From Eremophila alpestris peregrina (taxonomy: Eukaryota; Chordata; Aves; Passeriformes; Alaudidae): a stretch of 64,000 bases of DNA. Below, in pieces: positions 42,895 to 55,600 of this stretch (positions are counted from its first letter, which is position 1; every line of letters begins with the position of its first letter). Where the stretch lies: the NCBI GenBank assembly GCA_009792885.1, contig WMCF01000029.1, forward strand, positions 5,722,000 through 5,785,999. Reading direction: 5' to 3'. The notes beneath the pieces were generated by a model. That model had not been told where the DNA came from and did no database searches. It saw nothing but the letters and a program-made list of their open reading frames with translations. The position numbers were made by a program, and so were the translations under genes.

Positions 42895-43443
42895 TTTATT
42901 TTTTTCTACAATATGCAGATATGCAAGACATTTCAAGTGTTTAAATCAGCACGCTGATTAGAATGCAGCACAGCAAATTCTTCACAATATAACAGGCTCT
43001 TGAACCACCCCCCCCAAAGACAGGAAGCAAATATAGGGTTACAAAACACTAACAAATACATTACCACAATGTTGACCTATTTTTTTGAAGGATGAGATGA
43101 AGTTAGTATATCAAACATTGGAGTTAGTAGTTGGTACATTATGCATGGCTCAAGCTTTAACTACACTAATGGAATGCAATTAAGCATTTTTTCATACACA
43201 GGTTGTGGCATGCCTAGTTTCTGCAACAATACTGCTGGCACCCAAACTATCTGCACTTCCAAAGAACAGTTAAAGCAACGGTACAGAATATGCTAATTAG
43301 AAAGCCTGACTTCTGCCTGTTAACAAAAACGTGTAGAAATCAAATTATTCAGGAAATAAAACTTGCATCTTGCCGCTTTGTTGAAAAACAATTAGTTTCC
43401 AGAGAGTATGTGATTTTTAATCTTAATTTTTACAATAAATTAC
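42895..43443 (-). terminator. CCPG1: CCPG1 3' UTR and poly(A) signal
   Basis: Minus-strand sequence after the spliced-form stop codon at 43444. AATAAA on the minus strand at 42900-42895 would give a UTR of about 550 nt. The hexamer lies about 22 bp from the PIGB signal on the opposite strand, so the two transcripts probably overlap at their tails. Confidence 0.6.
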
Positions 43444-43621
43444 TCAATATTTTGGATCAAAGGGCAGTTGCCCCAATTCTATTTCAAGATTTGCCATGTG
43501 TCTTCCATTAGTGCGACCATGTTTGTGCCATTTACCTTCTCTTTTATTACGGTGTTGGTACTTCTGAGCTGGTTTTTCATGTCTGGAATTTTCAGTTTGT
43601 GTAAAAGGTCTTTTAGGTCGA
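43444..43621 (-). CDS. CCPG1: CCPG1 alternative terminal exon 8 (residues 751-809)
   Basis: Acceptor TTTACTCCTTGCAG. Joined in phase to the 44797 donor it encodes [20 protein letters not shown], then a Lys/His/Arg-rich stretch and [15 protein letters not shown] before TGA. The ending resembles the long mammalian isoform ending in QLPFDPQY as I remember it, which supports a real, conserved alternative exon. Confidence 0.85.
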
Positions 43622-46600
43622 CTGCAAGGAGTAAACAAAAGCTTATTACTACCAAAAGCATTTTGAAACACAATTACATTCTCAAGTACAGCTTTTAACA
43701 TGCTGAAGTTCATTGAAAACAAATTAGATCTAAGTAGTCCTTTAGCTTGTAATAAAAATGGAGGAGGCATTGTTGGTTTAAATCATCAAAAGATGGTACA
43801 CTTAAAGAAATGCTTTCTGAAAATAAAAATGCAGCTGATATCACAAACTTCTGTATAACAGTATCAGTAAAAGAATTTGGAATTGTTTTTCTGCAAACTG
43901 AAATTCTCACAAATTAGGTATTTAAATACCTAATTTTTAAAAATAAAGTTCATTTCACAATAAATTAGGAAGATGGACTATCAGTAAAATCATAAACCTT
44001 ATGTGTTTGCCAAAACTACATTAACTGGGTAGCTGGTAACAGGACTATTACCCTCATGGTTCAGCTTTCAATAGGAGACAGTGCTACCTCACATAATACT
44101 TAGTAACCCCAAAGTCATTAATAATTCAGACTTCCAGCTGCAGCAAAGTACAGAAAATTATAAATAATACAAGTGTAAATCTGTAAAGCCCTCAGGAAAG
44201 GAATGTAGGAAACAATTGACACCAAGGGCCATTGTGAGCAAGTCTGGACAAAATTTAGCCAGGGTCAGGATCTGAACTAAGCCTGCTGTGTGATGTGATG
44301 AGCTCTGCTCTGAGCACACAGACTAACCCAGTATTATACTCATCTATAAAAGAGTACTGAAATGTATCTGCCAGAACAGGACTCAGAGATACCTCACATA
44401 TCCTCAAAAACCTCATTCAGTAAAGGACAACAAGGAAGCCCTAGGCCATACTCTAAGACAGTTATTCTTTCCATCAAAGCGGCAATCAGAGCTGTTTGGT
44501 CTGAAGAAATTCTATGGGCAGCTACAGTTTTCTAAAGAACCCAGCAGAAACATCAGATTGTGCTATGTGCACACACAAAATTTATATAAAAGGTACTCGA
44601 GATACACTTTATGTAACATAATCTAATATTTCCACTAAGTCCTCCAGAAAGTCTTCTTGCAGATGTATGTGCATATGTATACACACACATACATACACAT
44701 ACCTGCTCAAAGACCATCCACTACAACAAGGACATTGGTTGTCTTTATAAAAACCACTTATTTGTGTTATGAAGTTCAGGAAACATGGAAACAAACCTGG
44801 GTCCATACTGGGGTGAATTATCATAATGGAAGTAGTATCTGTAGACGTATTTGTCCAAATCCTCAAAAACCTTTTCATTATTGCTTTGGTATTCCTTCAT
44901 ATCTCCCAGGTAATCCTTGACATCATTAACAAAATCAGTGAACAGCATCTGGTCATGTATAAACAATCCATTATGAAAAAACTTATTGATGAAATTTTCT
45001 AGTTCTCTCCAGTGATGAAAGTTATGTACAACTTGTTGCAGATACTTTCTCATGAGCCGATTAAATTCATCCACCCTGATGGGATCCGAAACTCTGTTAA
45101 AGAGACTAATGAATTCTTGATGAGCACATTCAAAAATACCAGAGCAGCCCTTTAGGGCAAACTGATGTTTTCTATTACAAAAATGATCATTGAGGCATTT
45201 CTGGGAATCAGAATCTTTTTCAAATGTTGTAAAGTGGTGTTTTCTCCCATATCTGGACTCTTTGGGTATGTGAGGCCCCCTGTAATGTGTGTGCTTCAGA
45301 TTCTCATAGGAGTCATGGTCTCGGTAAAAAGTTCGAGCTTTCTTGTTTGCCTCGTATCTTTTATCACTGGATGACTTCTCTTTTTCATCAAAGATGTTTT
45401 TTGTGGTATCTTTGAAGTGTCTGAATGTAGACTTTACAGAATCAGAGAATTTTTTCAAGTTTTCTTTCACTGCTTCTTTAGCCTGCTTAATCTTTTCTTT
45501 ATGGTGTCTTACAAACTCTTTAGTGGAATTTTTCATGGCATCAAAAGTTTCTTTAACTGAACCAAAAAATGTCTCCTTTGATTTCTTTCTACTCTTATTT
45601 TGCCCTTTAGCACCTTTCTTGTGTCCATATTCATTAATTTCTTGTTTTTCAGATTGGTCTTTTGCTTCAACATACAGCTTCTCCCATAAGTCAGAGCGTT
45701 GTTGCTCAAAGTTGAGCTTTTTTTCTAGTTCTACCAGTCTTCCTCGCAGAGTTTCAATTTCTTGATTTTCTCTTAAAGTCTCATCATCATCACCATCAGC
45801 ACTGTGAGGTATCTGACGAGAACTTAACTGCTCCAGTTCCTTTTTCAGAGCTTCTGTAACATGACGTTCTTTGTCCAGCTCTCGCCTTAACATCTGTGCC
45901 TCTGCAAACAGCGTTTCCTTTTGCCTGAGAAAATTGCTGTTCCTTTGCTTTTCCTCTTCCAAATGCTCCCTTAGTTTCTGGTTTTCTATTACAATAGACT
46001 CAGTGCTACTACCTTTATCTTCTAAGTTTCTAATTTGTTGTCTTAGCTTCCTTAATTCTTCCTGAAGTGAGGCCAAAGCTTTTTCTTCCCTCTCTAGAGA
46101 TTCTCTTAAATGCTGATTTTCTGCAGCAAGACTTTTTTTTTGAGAATCAAAGGATTTCTTCTCCACCTCAGTAAAGGTCAAACATGTGGCAGGATCTCCC
46201 TTGAGTGACTAAAAGAAACAAAAAGAAAACAAGCAGAAATACTACAATGAGAACTGTTACAATTTTAGCTAGAAAGATAAAAAGGTAGTCCAAACAGAGC
46301 TTTACTTGTCATTTTGGATGCAGTGAAACATGCTCAGCCAGATGCAAAAATAGAGCTGGTTTGTTTATCTCAGTTGGGTTTGTTTATCACACACTTTCTT
46401 GGCAACAAAGACCATGTGAGACACTCCCCCAGCCAGCCAGAGGTCATCACCCCTCACTTGTATTGGTTAACTAGCTAAAGGATACTCAGTGAACACGAAC
46501 TCTAACATCTTAAAAAGAAATCAAAATGTGCATGTTTGCTGTGATTTGTGTTCAGCAAACTGGATGTACAGATTACAAAAATAAATTAGCAGAAGCAAAG

Positions 46601-49600
46601 GCATTTAGCTGTTGGGGCAGAAATTCACAAACTGATCTTGAACCGAATCTGTGGCTGGAAATACCTGCTCATGTAACTATATGCTAACACAAAAGGAGCT
46701 CCCCAAGCTGTTGGCATCATTGACAAGCTCTAGAACATACTGAATTATGTACAAATGCTGCTAACAGACACATAAAANAAAACCTAAAAAAAAAAAAAAA
46801 AAAAAAAAAAAGACTCCCTAATCTTCTCTCTGCATGATGCAACAGTAAAAAACCAGAAGTACGGCTTATGTATTTAAAAAATTAATAACCATTGATAATT
46901 TAGAAAGCAAATTCAAATGTAAGTTCAACATATTTTTACAAGCATTTTCTACTTCAGCTGTTAATGACAACCTGGCATTGTACCACAGGGAAACAGAGTC
47001 TCTGTGTCCTGATAACTCCTAGACTACAGACATAGAACCCAGTATTGTTTAAACACATTCCGAGAGCAAAATCAATCAACATAAATCTTTGCCAGGAATT
47101 CAGGGGAAAGTTTTCTGAAAGAACTTAGTAAAGACAAAAATGTAATGGATTTGTGTGAGAAATTCATTTAACTTCGTGTAATATACACACATAATGGCAG
47201 GATTATGCAATGCCTTGCAGCTTAATTCACACCTACCCCCACTTTGTGGTGCACTTGATCTCCCTGCTCTTGTTGGCACTGGTAAAGGTCATCTTTCATA
47301 TCTTTTAATTCACGTGTCTTTGTCACCAGCTGCTGCTGTTTCTGGATCTGCACTGTACCTACAAAGATAAAAAAGTTTCTTTTGATAGACTGACTTAGAG
47401 TAAGCAGTTAGAGGAACAGAGGAACCTAAACACCATCTTCATTCTCTCTGCAAATTCAAAAGCATTCTTACCTTGCCATTTCAGCCCTGTCCTTACCAGT
47501 AACAGTTCAGCTGTAGCAAAATTGTTTCTTTCAATGATAAACAATTTCTCAGACCCAAAAATTCGCTTCTACACTGTTTTTTTCATTAATAACAAATAAA
47601 GGGATTTTGGAACACTACATAAAATTAGATCCAAACCAACAAAAGTTATGCAGGAGAGAATATTTGTGACTTCTGTGTAATTTTTTTAGTAACATGCAAG
47701 AGACTATTGGTCCATGCATTATCCACTTCAGAACAACAACCCCGACTGTTAATTGAATTACATGAACAAGAGGGTATTAGCACAGTATTTAAATTTTCAA
47801 GCAGAATTACAATTATTACACATTGCTAACAAAGCAGCAAGTATTGCAGGCCCTGTCTTGTCCTTCTTATCCATAAGCAAAGGCTGCAGAGTAAGCAATT
47901 GTCCTGTTTTTCAATTGTCAGACAAAGGCTGAGACACCCTGGCTTTCAGAAAAATTATCTTTGCTGTACTAACCACCAACATTTTTTGTAGAACAGCTTC
48001 TTGACTGGTACTTCCTCACCCAACACATGTTCTCTAAATCCTAATACTGATGTAGTTTTTATATATTTGCTTTTAAGATTCTCTTGAATTGACTCTAAGT
48101 TGTTGTTGCCTTCCTCTCTAAAGGTATTTCTTTCAAAACCAATGCAGGATATTCAGAGCTCTATTTCTGTATGTAAAGGCAGGGGGAGATGTATTGTTAA
48201 ACAGAAGAAATACTGTAAGTACACTTACACTTAAGATGAATGTTTTGTGCTCTCAATTTTTACCTATTGTCAAGTGTGACCTTACAAAAAGACTTATATT
48301 AAACCAAGCTGAACTATAATATTTCAATTCAGCTAAGTGAAGGCAACACTTTTACAGCAATGATTTTAAGTCTGCAGAGTCCTAGTAAACACTTCTTGGA
48401 AGCACAGATCCTTTCATAAATGAATTTAAGTATACTGACAAAAAATTGGTTTTAATAATTATCTTTTATAGATACTTCTGAGAAAGTCCATAGATCCTAA
48501 TCTAAAGCTTGCATCTGAAGTATCATCATTTAGTGTATAGGGTTCATGTTAGGTAGAATCTGAATTACAGAAAAACACTTAAAGCTCTCTTTCTCTCCTA
48601 TCAAAAATCCTAATTTAGGTACAGTAAGCAAAAATTACAATTCAGCAACACAGAAAATGAACATCTGAGGTGCTATTCCTCAGTAATTGGTTTGTGTTTC
48701 CAGCTGGTACTCTAAGTCACAATATCCTTCAGATTCTTTAAATAACCCATTCAAATCCCTACATTATAGCTACAGTCCCCCTTGCAGTTTCTGGTTAAAG
48801 AAAGTATTAAATATCTGAATGTCGATAAGAAGACTTTTTTCTGGCAAGGACTTTCTACCTAATTCAAGCTTCACCTGTTACCTCAAAAGTTTGCTCTCTT
48901 TCAGTTCTCCTTCCTAGAGCATCATAAAGCCAGTTAACTCAGCTTAATACTGATTAGGATACAGTTATTAATTAAAATCTCAATCTAGTTGCTTTCTACA
49001 TGAATAAAATTCTTTAGGGGGTCGTGGAGCTCTAGCTAAAAGGAAAACACTAACCTGATATTGACCCAAAAAAAGAAAAGTAATTTGATAAAAAGTTACC
49101 CTTTCCAATCCTCTTACATGACAACTAACCTAACATTAGAAGAGTGCTGTGGGAAACATTAACTCCCAGCTGAACCACAAAAATACAAAGTAGTCCTCTA
49201 GGGAGATGGACTTCTCTCTGCAAGTTTTTGTTGGAAAAAAAAAAACCCAACAAACCTAAACAGGAAGATAGAAGCAGGAAGATAGAAGCAGGACTTCATT
49301 TCCTTTCCAGTGGTAGAAAGGTAAGTTATCACATAACCACCAAGAACTTTCACCTGAAGAAGCAAAAACTGAAGCCACACAGAGTTGCCTTCTTTCTGCT
49401 GAAAATGCTGCCATCACTGTCATCAGTGATGACAATTTTTATTAAGAAATACAGATTCAATGAATGAAGTGAATTCCTTAAAAAATGCACTACCCTGAGT
49501 CCATGTTCAAAGTGTATTTTTCATCCATAGATCTCCAAGTTCTTTAAAAGGATAGTATTTATCATTGACACCAAACTAAACACAGTGAAGTGATTAATAA

Positions 49601-52600
49601 CTGAAATCTCAAGTTGCCACCACAAGCTCCACCACAGACTGGTCTGGTCATGGTGCTCCTCTATGCCCCTAGCATGCCAATATTCACCAACCAGTTTTCA
49701 CACCAGTTACTACTACCTGCTGTACCTGCTACATAAAATGAGTTTGTATGACTGGATTAGTTGTTCCTATAATCCCCCATACATCAGCAATTCCTGAGAC
49801 TTGACTGTTTATTTTCACAATGTAAGTATGCATACATAGATGGATATGTGTGTACACATACACAGGCATGGTTTGAAAAGTAAATCTGAATGCAAGCACA
49901 ACACCCACAGTACATCACTCAAGGCTCTTACCTTCAGGTGCACCTAAGAATAAAAAAAAATTGGGATCAAGTGAAAATTAAGACAAATCTCAAAAGAAGT
50001 GCCAAAATTTAAATCCCTAACAATTAGTCAACACCAAATCCAAAGAGAATGATACACTCCATCTCCAACTGAATCATGTGTCTTTTTAGAAAGGCATATT
50101 ATCATATAAAACTAGAGCAACTCAGGAAAAATTACTATTTTATATATTTCATATATTACTGTATGAAGTAGTGTATATTACATACAGCTGCACTGCTGAA
50201 GGACCTCCCTGTATTACCAATACAGCAGCAGTTGTTTTCTCTCATGTTTAGGTTGAGGTTGTGAGCAGAGAACAAGAGAGAACACCGCGGTCACAACACA
50301 GCAGCATTTGCTGCACAAGGCGCGGGCTCTGCGCTGTGCCGGCCCGGAACTCACCGTAGAAGTGTCCGAAGCCCATGCTGATGGCGATCACCAGCGCCAG
50401 CACGATGCATCTGTTGAGGCCGCTGCTGAACTGGCGCTTGTGCTGCTCCGGGCGGGGCGGCTCCGCCGTGGGCTCGGCCGGGGCCGGCCCCTCGGGCTCC
50501 GAGCCCGACACCCCGCGCCTCCGGGGGCGCCGCTTGCGCAGCGCGGGGCTGCTCCGGCCGCTGTCCTCATCGCTGCTCGACTCCTCGGGGCCGGCCTGCG
50601 ATGGAAACACTGCAAAGCAGCACACAGCCGGGGTCAAACGCGTTCAGTACTGCGTTCAACGGCAAACCGAGTATTGAGATCCATAACACTTATGCAAAAT
50701 ACAGATTTGGCGTTTATCTTTGAGAACATTAGTAAAACAAAATTCTAGTGATATCGTTTGTATATCATAAATATGGAAATTATGCAAGGAATGTGTGCTC
50801 TCCAACGTTTAAATTTTTTTTTTAAACTAAATGATAGCGAATCAAGAAATCATCATTAAAAAGTTGTATTGCACTTCCCCATACCTTATCATTCACTCAT
50901 TACAAAGTGTTTCAGTCAATCCAGCCTCCTAAAGCACCTACATGCACTGCTTCTGCGAATTCTTGTGAGGTAGAAAGACTAAGAATTCAGTTTCCCTTCT
51001 CTTGCAGCTATTAAAACTGAAATACTTAATAATGAAAGAGCAATATAAAGGCTTGCCAGAAGAAGGCCTCCTAGAAGACAGGCATGGTTTTGTTACATAC
51101 TCTCAAAAAATTTCATTCTCTGATCTGCATGCAACTGCAGACAAAATTCCATTAAAGTTCCACTAATGTAGCTATTAGAAATATTCAAAATCAAGATACA
51201 AATTTATTGAAATATGTTTGCTTACTTCTAGTATCTACCATATACTATCTGTTAACCTCTTTACCCACCTTTCAAAAATGCCATTTTCAACCACTACTGC
51301 ACAGGAAAAAGACCACTCAGGTGCTTTTCTGTTTGTTCTTTCCCAACACTCTGCTATTACCTGACTGAAGTTGTGGTAAATTGGACAAGATTTGAGATGA
51401 GAACAAATTCTGACCTTAAAAAAATTACCTTTTGCAAAATGGTATTTATTATACCATTTGTATATTCATGTTCCAATGGCCCAAAAGCCATATATTCTAA
51501 CCAGGAAAGTAACAACAGAGCTGTAATTGCTTGTTCCCATTTATACAAATGTTTCCTGCATATACTGTAAATAGATTTATATAATCCAGTGTATAAGCAA
51601 TTATTATTTAATCTCCCTCCTTTAGAAGCAGAACTTCCAAGTGCAAGGTAAATACCAAGGAGAAGCAGTAGCAGGGTGGAAAAGTAGCTTTCAAGTATCT
51701 ACATTCTGTACCTAATTCACATGTCTGCAGTAAATTCAGTGGGGTCAGTGAAGTCTCCAGACAGGACAAAGTGCTCCTGCTTGGACACTAATTTTGCTGC
51801 TCACAATCACATAATGCCCCTCCTAGAAATATGGTTGTTCACTCTCATATCAGACATCATTACTCAAAATGGAAAAGCACAAATGTAGAGACTGTCCTTG
51901 AACAGTTTACAGCTGAAAAATCATTTGTTTGAGCAAAGCTATGCACACATCACTGAACAGACAAGAATGCCAAGCAGTGCTAGCTATTATCTATAAAATG
52001 CATTACCACTTAAGATTCTTGACTTAAAATAAATTACAACTTGATAGAAGTTATTGCATCAAGCCCAGAAAAGATTATCAATTAGTATCTGGAACACTTC
52101 TAATTTCTAAGTCTATGGACAAGCAACATGACAGATTATGAAAGACAACTTCCTCCCTTAATAAAAAACTTCATTTTAGTAAATCAGTCAAACCAGACCA
52201 ACCAAGCAGACTTTGCAACAAAGACAAATCACTTAAATAGTGACTCAGACATGCAGACACTTAAATGAATTTATATAGCTTAGTAGAGAAGGACACTGTT
52301 TCAGAATCAGTCATTTAAGCAGATGCATTCTTCCCAATCTTGGAAAACAAAGGCAAACAGAGAACACATTCCTAGAATGCAGAGATCAGACATTATAGTG
52401 AAATATACAGGACAAACTCAGTAAGAGGTGTTATTCTTGCTCATCTGTGGGGTTTTTTAGGGTATTTCAAAAACCAAAGAAGCTTACACAATATGGAATA
52501 CAAAAGTGGTTAGGGAACAAGCTGCTTCTAGCCAAATGGGAAAATTCTTTGGTACACACGGGACAGCAAAGAATGGGAAAGGAGAAAGAAAAGACAATCA

Positions 52601-55600
52601 GAAAGAAAAATGCTGTAAGACACTTAAAGCCATTCATAAGCACTTACTGGCAAGTTGTCAACAGCAATTACACTTTCAGGCAAGAATGACACTGCCTTAT
52701 AGGTGCTGTAAGAGTTCAGTACAAAGCTGAGCTCTAACAGTACCAGCAGGGAAAGGACTACAAATGAAACAAAGTGTGACCACAACAGCAGTCAAAAATC
52801 CTAGTTTCCACTGATTTTAAAGTGTCAGATCTACACCAGAAATGAGATTAAATCAGTTGCCATTTCTGCACAGACACAGCTCAGGTACAGTTCACTGCAG
52901 CATATGGGTCCTTCTGCTGCCATTCATGAAGCAACATTAGAACATTTCTGTTTGCATGATGAAGACAGCCTAAACAGGAACTGCTTTGCAAAAACAAGTG
53001 GCAGAAAATCCTTGTAGAACACTTTAGTATCTACATTAGGAAGAATCTGAGGCTCATCCTTTTCCAACACAAAAGAACACTCAACAGGAAGTGAATGGCA
53101 ACGATTTCTGTTGTCACTTTTTGTCACCACTAAAACCTCAGCATTTAAAATAATTGCAAAAGTGCCCCTAACATTTTCTGCAATACTTGATCAAGTAAAT
53201 GCACAGCACTAAAGGCCATGCTGAAATCAGCTTAAAGTTAGAAGGAATAAATTCTTTTTGCCAGTCACACAAAGGCTTGGAATCCAACAAGAACTGTCCG
53301 TTTAAACAATCAAGCACACACATTAAAAAGTATTACAAACCTTGATGTCTGCCCCAAACCTACATGCAAGGTTAACATCTTTTTAAAGAAGCACATAAGA
53401 CACTGACAGCTCAGCCAAGTTCTTCAGTGAGGATTGGCTTTCAGCATCTGTCTAGAACATGACTACTACAAGATCAAGTCAGATGGCTATCAAAAATGGT
53501 AAGAACACTCCATGCAAGCCAGAAGCAATCAGCTCTGCACAAGCTGATCGAATTTAATCACACCACCTTGGAAAGGAAGACTGCGAGATACATGCTCTTT
53601 CACCTCATTGCCCCATCCCCTTACACAATCAGGAATCTTCCACAGCTTCTCCAGCCAACTGACTTTTGTGTACAAAAACATAGGGGGGAAAAAGAAAGGC
53701 ACTTTTAGAACTCATCCCTTAAGATAAAAAAAAAGTCAACAAAAGCTTAACTCAATTTTTAAATCAGATTCCCCAGAAGAGTTAAAGAAGGTGACAGCTT
53801 TGTTTCAAAGCTTCACTGGTTATAATTAGATGCCAAGCTGTCACTTTCCTTTTCCAGTGGACACTATACAGATACATGAACATTTACTGATCCTGTATCC
53901 TACCCTAAGATAAAACATTATTTGAGGTAAAATCCTGCTTGTATAATAAACTTAATTTGAAAGATAAAACCAGCAATACAAAAGTGTCATAGAGAATGAA
54001 GAGAACAGAAGAGATGACAAACAAGCAGCCAAAAAGAATTACAGAGGAAGACTAGAGAACTAGAGGAGAACAACAAAACAGGAAGTTTTTTGTTTGGATT
54101 TGTTGGGATTTTGTTTGTTGTTCTTCACTGGACAAACATTCATCTCCTTCCTCCTGATTATAATGCACTGCTTATTTCAGCCAAGCACTGGGGGTATCTT
54201 AAATATATAAATACACACTACATAGCTGTGAGGGTGGTACTAAGTTTTTGTAGTCATACTGCTTAGTCCTCATGGCACCAAAAATCATCTCCCACTTGCT
54301 AGTCATTTATGCCAACTCTATATAAAGCCCAAAATATTGCTAAGAGAAAACCTACAATTATTCTGTGAATTAAAAGTAATTTTAGTTCTCCAAGATATGC
54401 TACAAATTAACTTTCTGTCTAAAATAGTGAACACTTAATGGGAGAGATTGCTTTCAAATAAAAACATTGCAGACTTACATTTAGATAAAACTGAAGAGGG
54501 CACCTAGACTTTTTCTACAGACTGCAAATATTTGATATGTACTCAACAAGACCATTATTTTATTCCTCTGTCCACAAAAAGAGGGCTCACTAACCAAAAA
54601 CTGGTTTGTCTTTTTTCCTGGTGACATTTTTGCACCCCGATGCTTATGACTGTATTGCTCTTACCAGTTTCTACATGGGAAAATGCATATTGACTGCTGG
54701 AGGAGGAGCCCATGTTAAAATCCTCTGAACTCTGAGCTTCTTCACCATCAGCTGGAGCCTCCTCCTGACTCTGAGTTTCTTCTGGTTTTGGAGCTTCAAG
54801 TGTAACAATGTCAGAGTCATCACTAATGGTTCCAATGCAGGACCCATCATCAGGAACCTTTTCTTTATTTCCCTAGGGAAAGGAGCAATGTGAGAATTAT
54901 TCAGACACATGAAGTAATTAAAATAAACAAACAAAAAAACAAGAATTGTTGGAGCTTTAGGAAAGGAAAAATCTGTGTCTTTATTTTAATGCTTTCAAAA
55001 CTTTTCTTGTCAGTGACAGAGAGGGCTTACAGAAGCTTCTGAATAATGTCATGTGTAGTGTAATTTACCTCTTGAACTGTCTGAGGTTCCTCAAAACCAG
55101 GTAGAGTATTATCTACTGCTGGGATCTCTTCATCATTGCTGCACTGAGCTATACGAATAAAAAGAGGAAATAAACAAGCAAACAAACATGGGATTAAAAG
55201 CAGCAACCACAAATTATGCCCACACCCACATAATATTTAAATCAGTGTCAAAATGTCATTTTTTAGGGGTACAAGCATTGATAGCTCCTTCCAATTCATT
55301 CTTATTTGATCTATGACATTACTAGGGAATACTTCCTTAACCAATAACACTTCTATAAATTATCTTCCAGTGCACATATATTCTATAACACATCTAAAGC
55401 ATGGACAAAATGAAAGACATTCTACTAATTTCACATCTTTCAATTAAAAAACATTTTTATAAGGTTGATGAATTAATATTTTTCATTGCACTGGTGAAGC
55501 AAATACCCTAACAGAGGTCCACAAAGTACATAAAAATCTATTGAAAATACTAATTTTGTGCCAATGCTACAACAAATATTGACCTATTTGATGAAACTGC

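Noticed and set aside
45343..45765. 140-codon plus-strand frame, Phe/Ser-rich
   Set aside because: Antisense shadow of the Lys/Glu-rich CCPG1 coiled-coil exon.
50596..50609. Use of the downstream acceptor (TCGCAG) for CCPG1 exon 5
   Set aside because: It lies 14 bases inside the exon and would shift the frame; the upstream acceptor restores the conserved VFPSQ segment.
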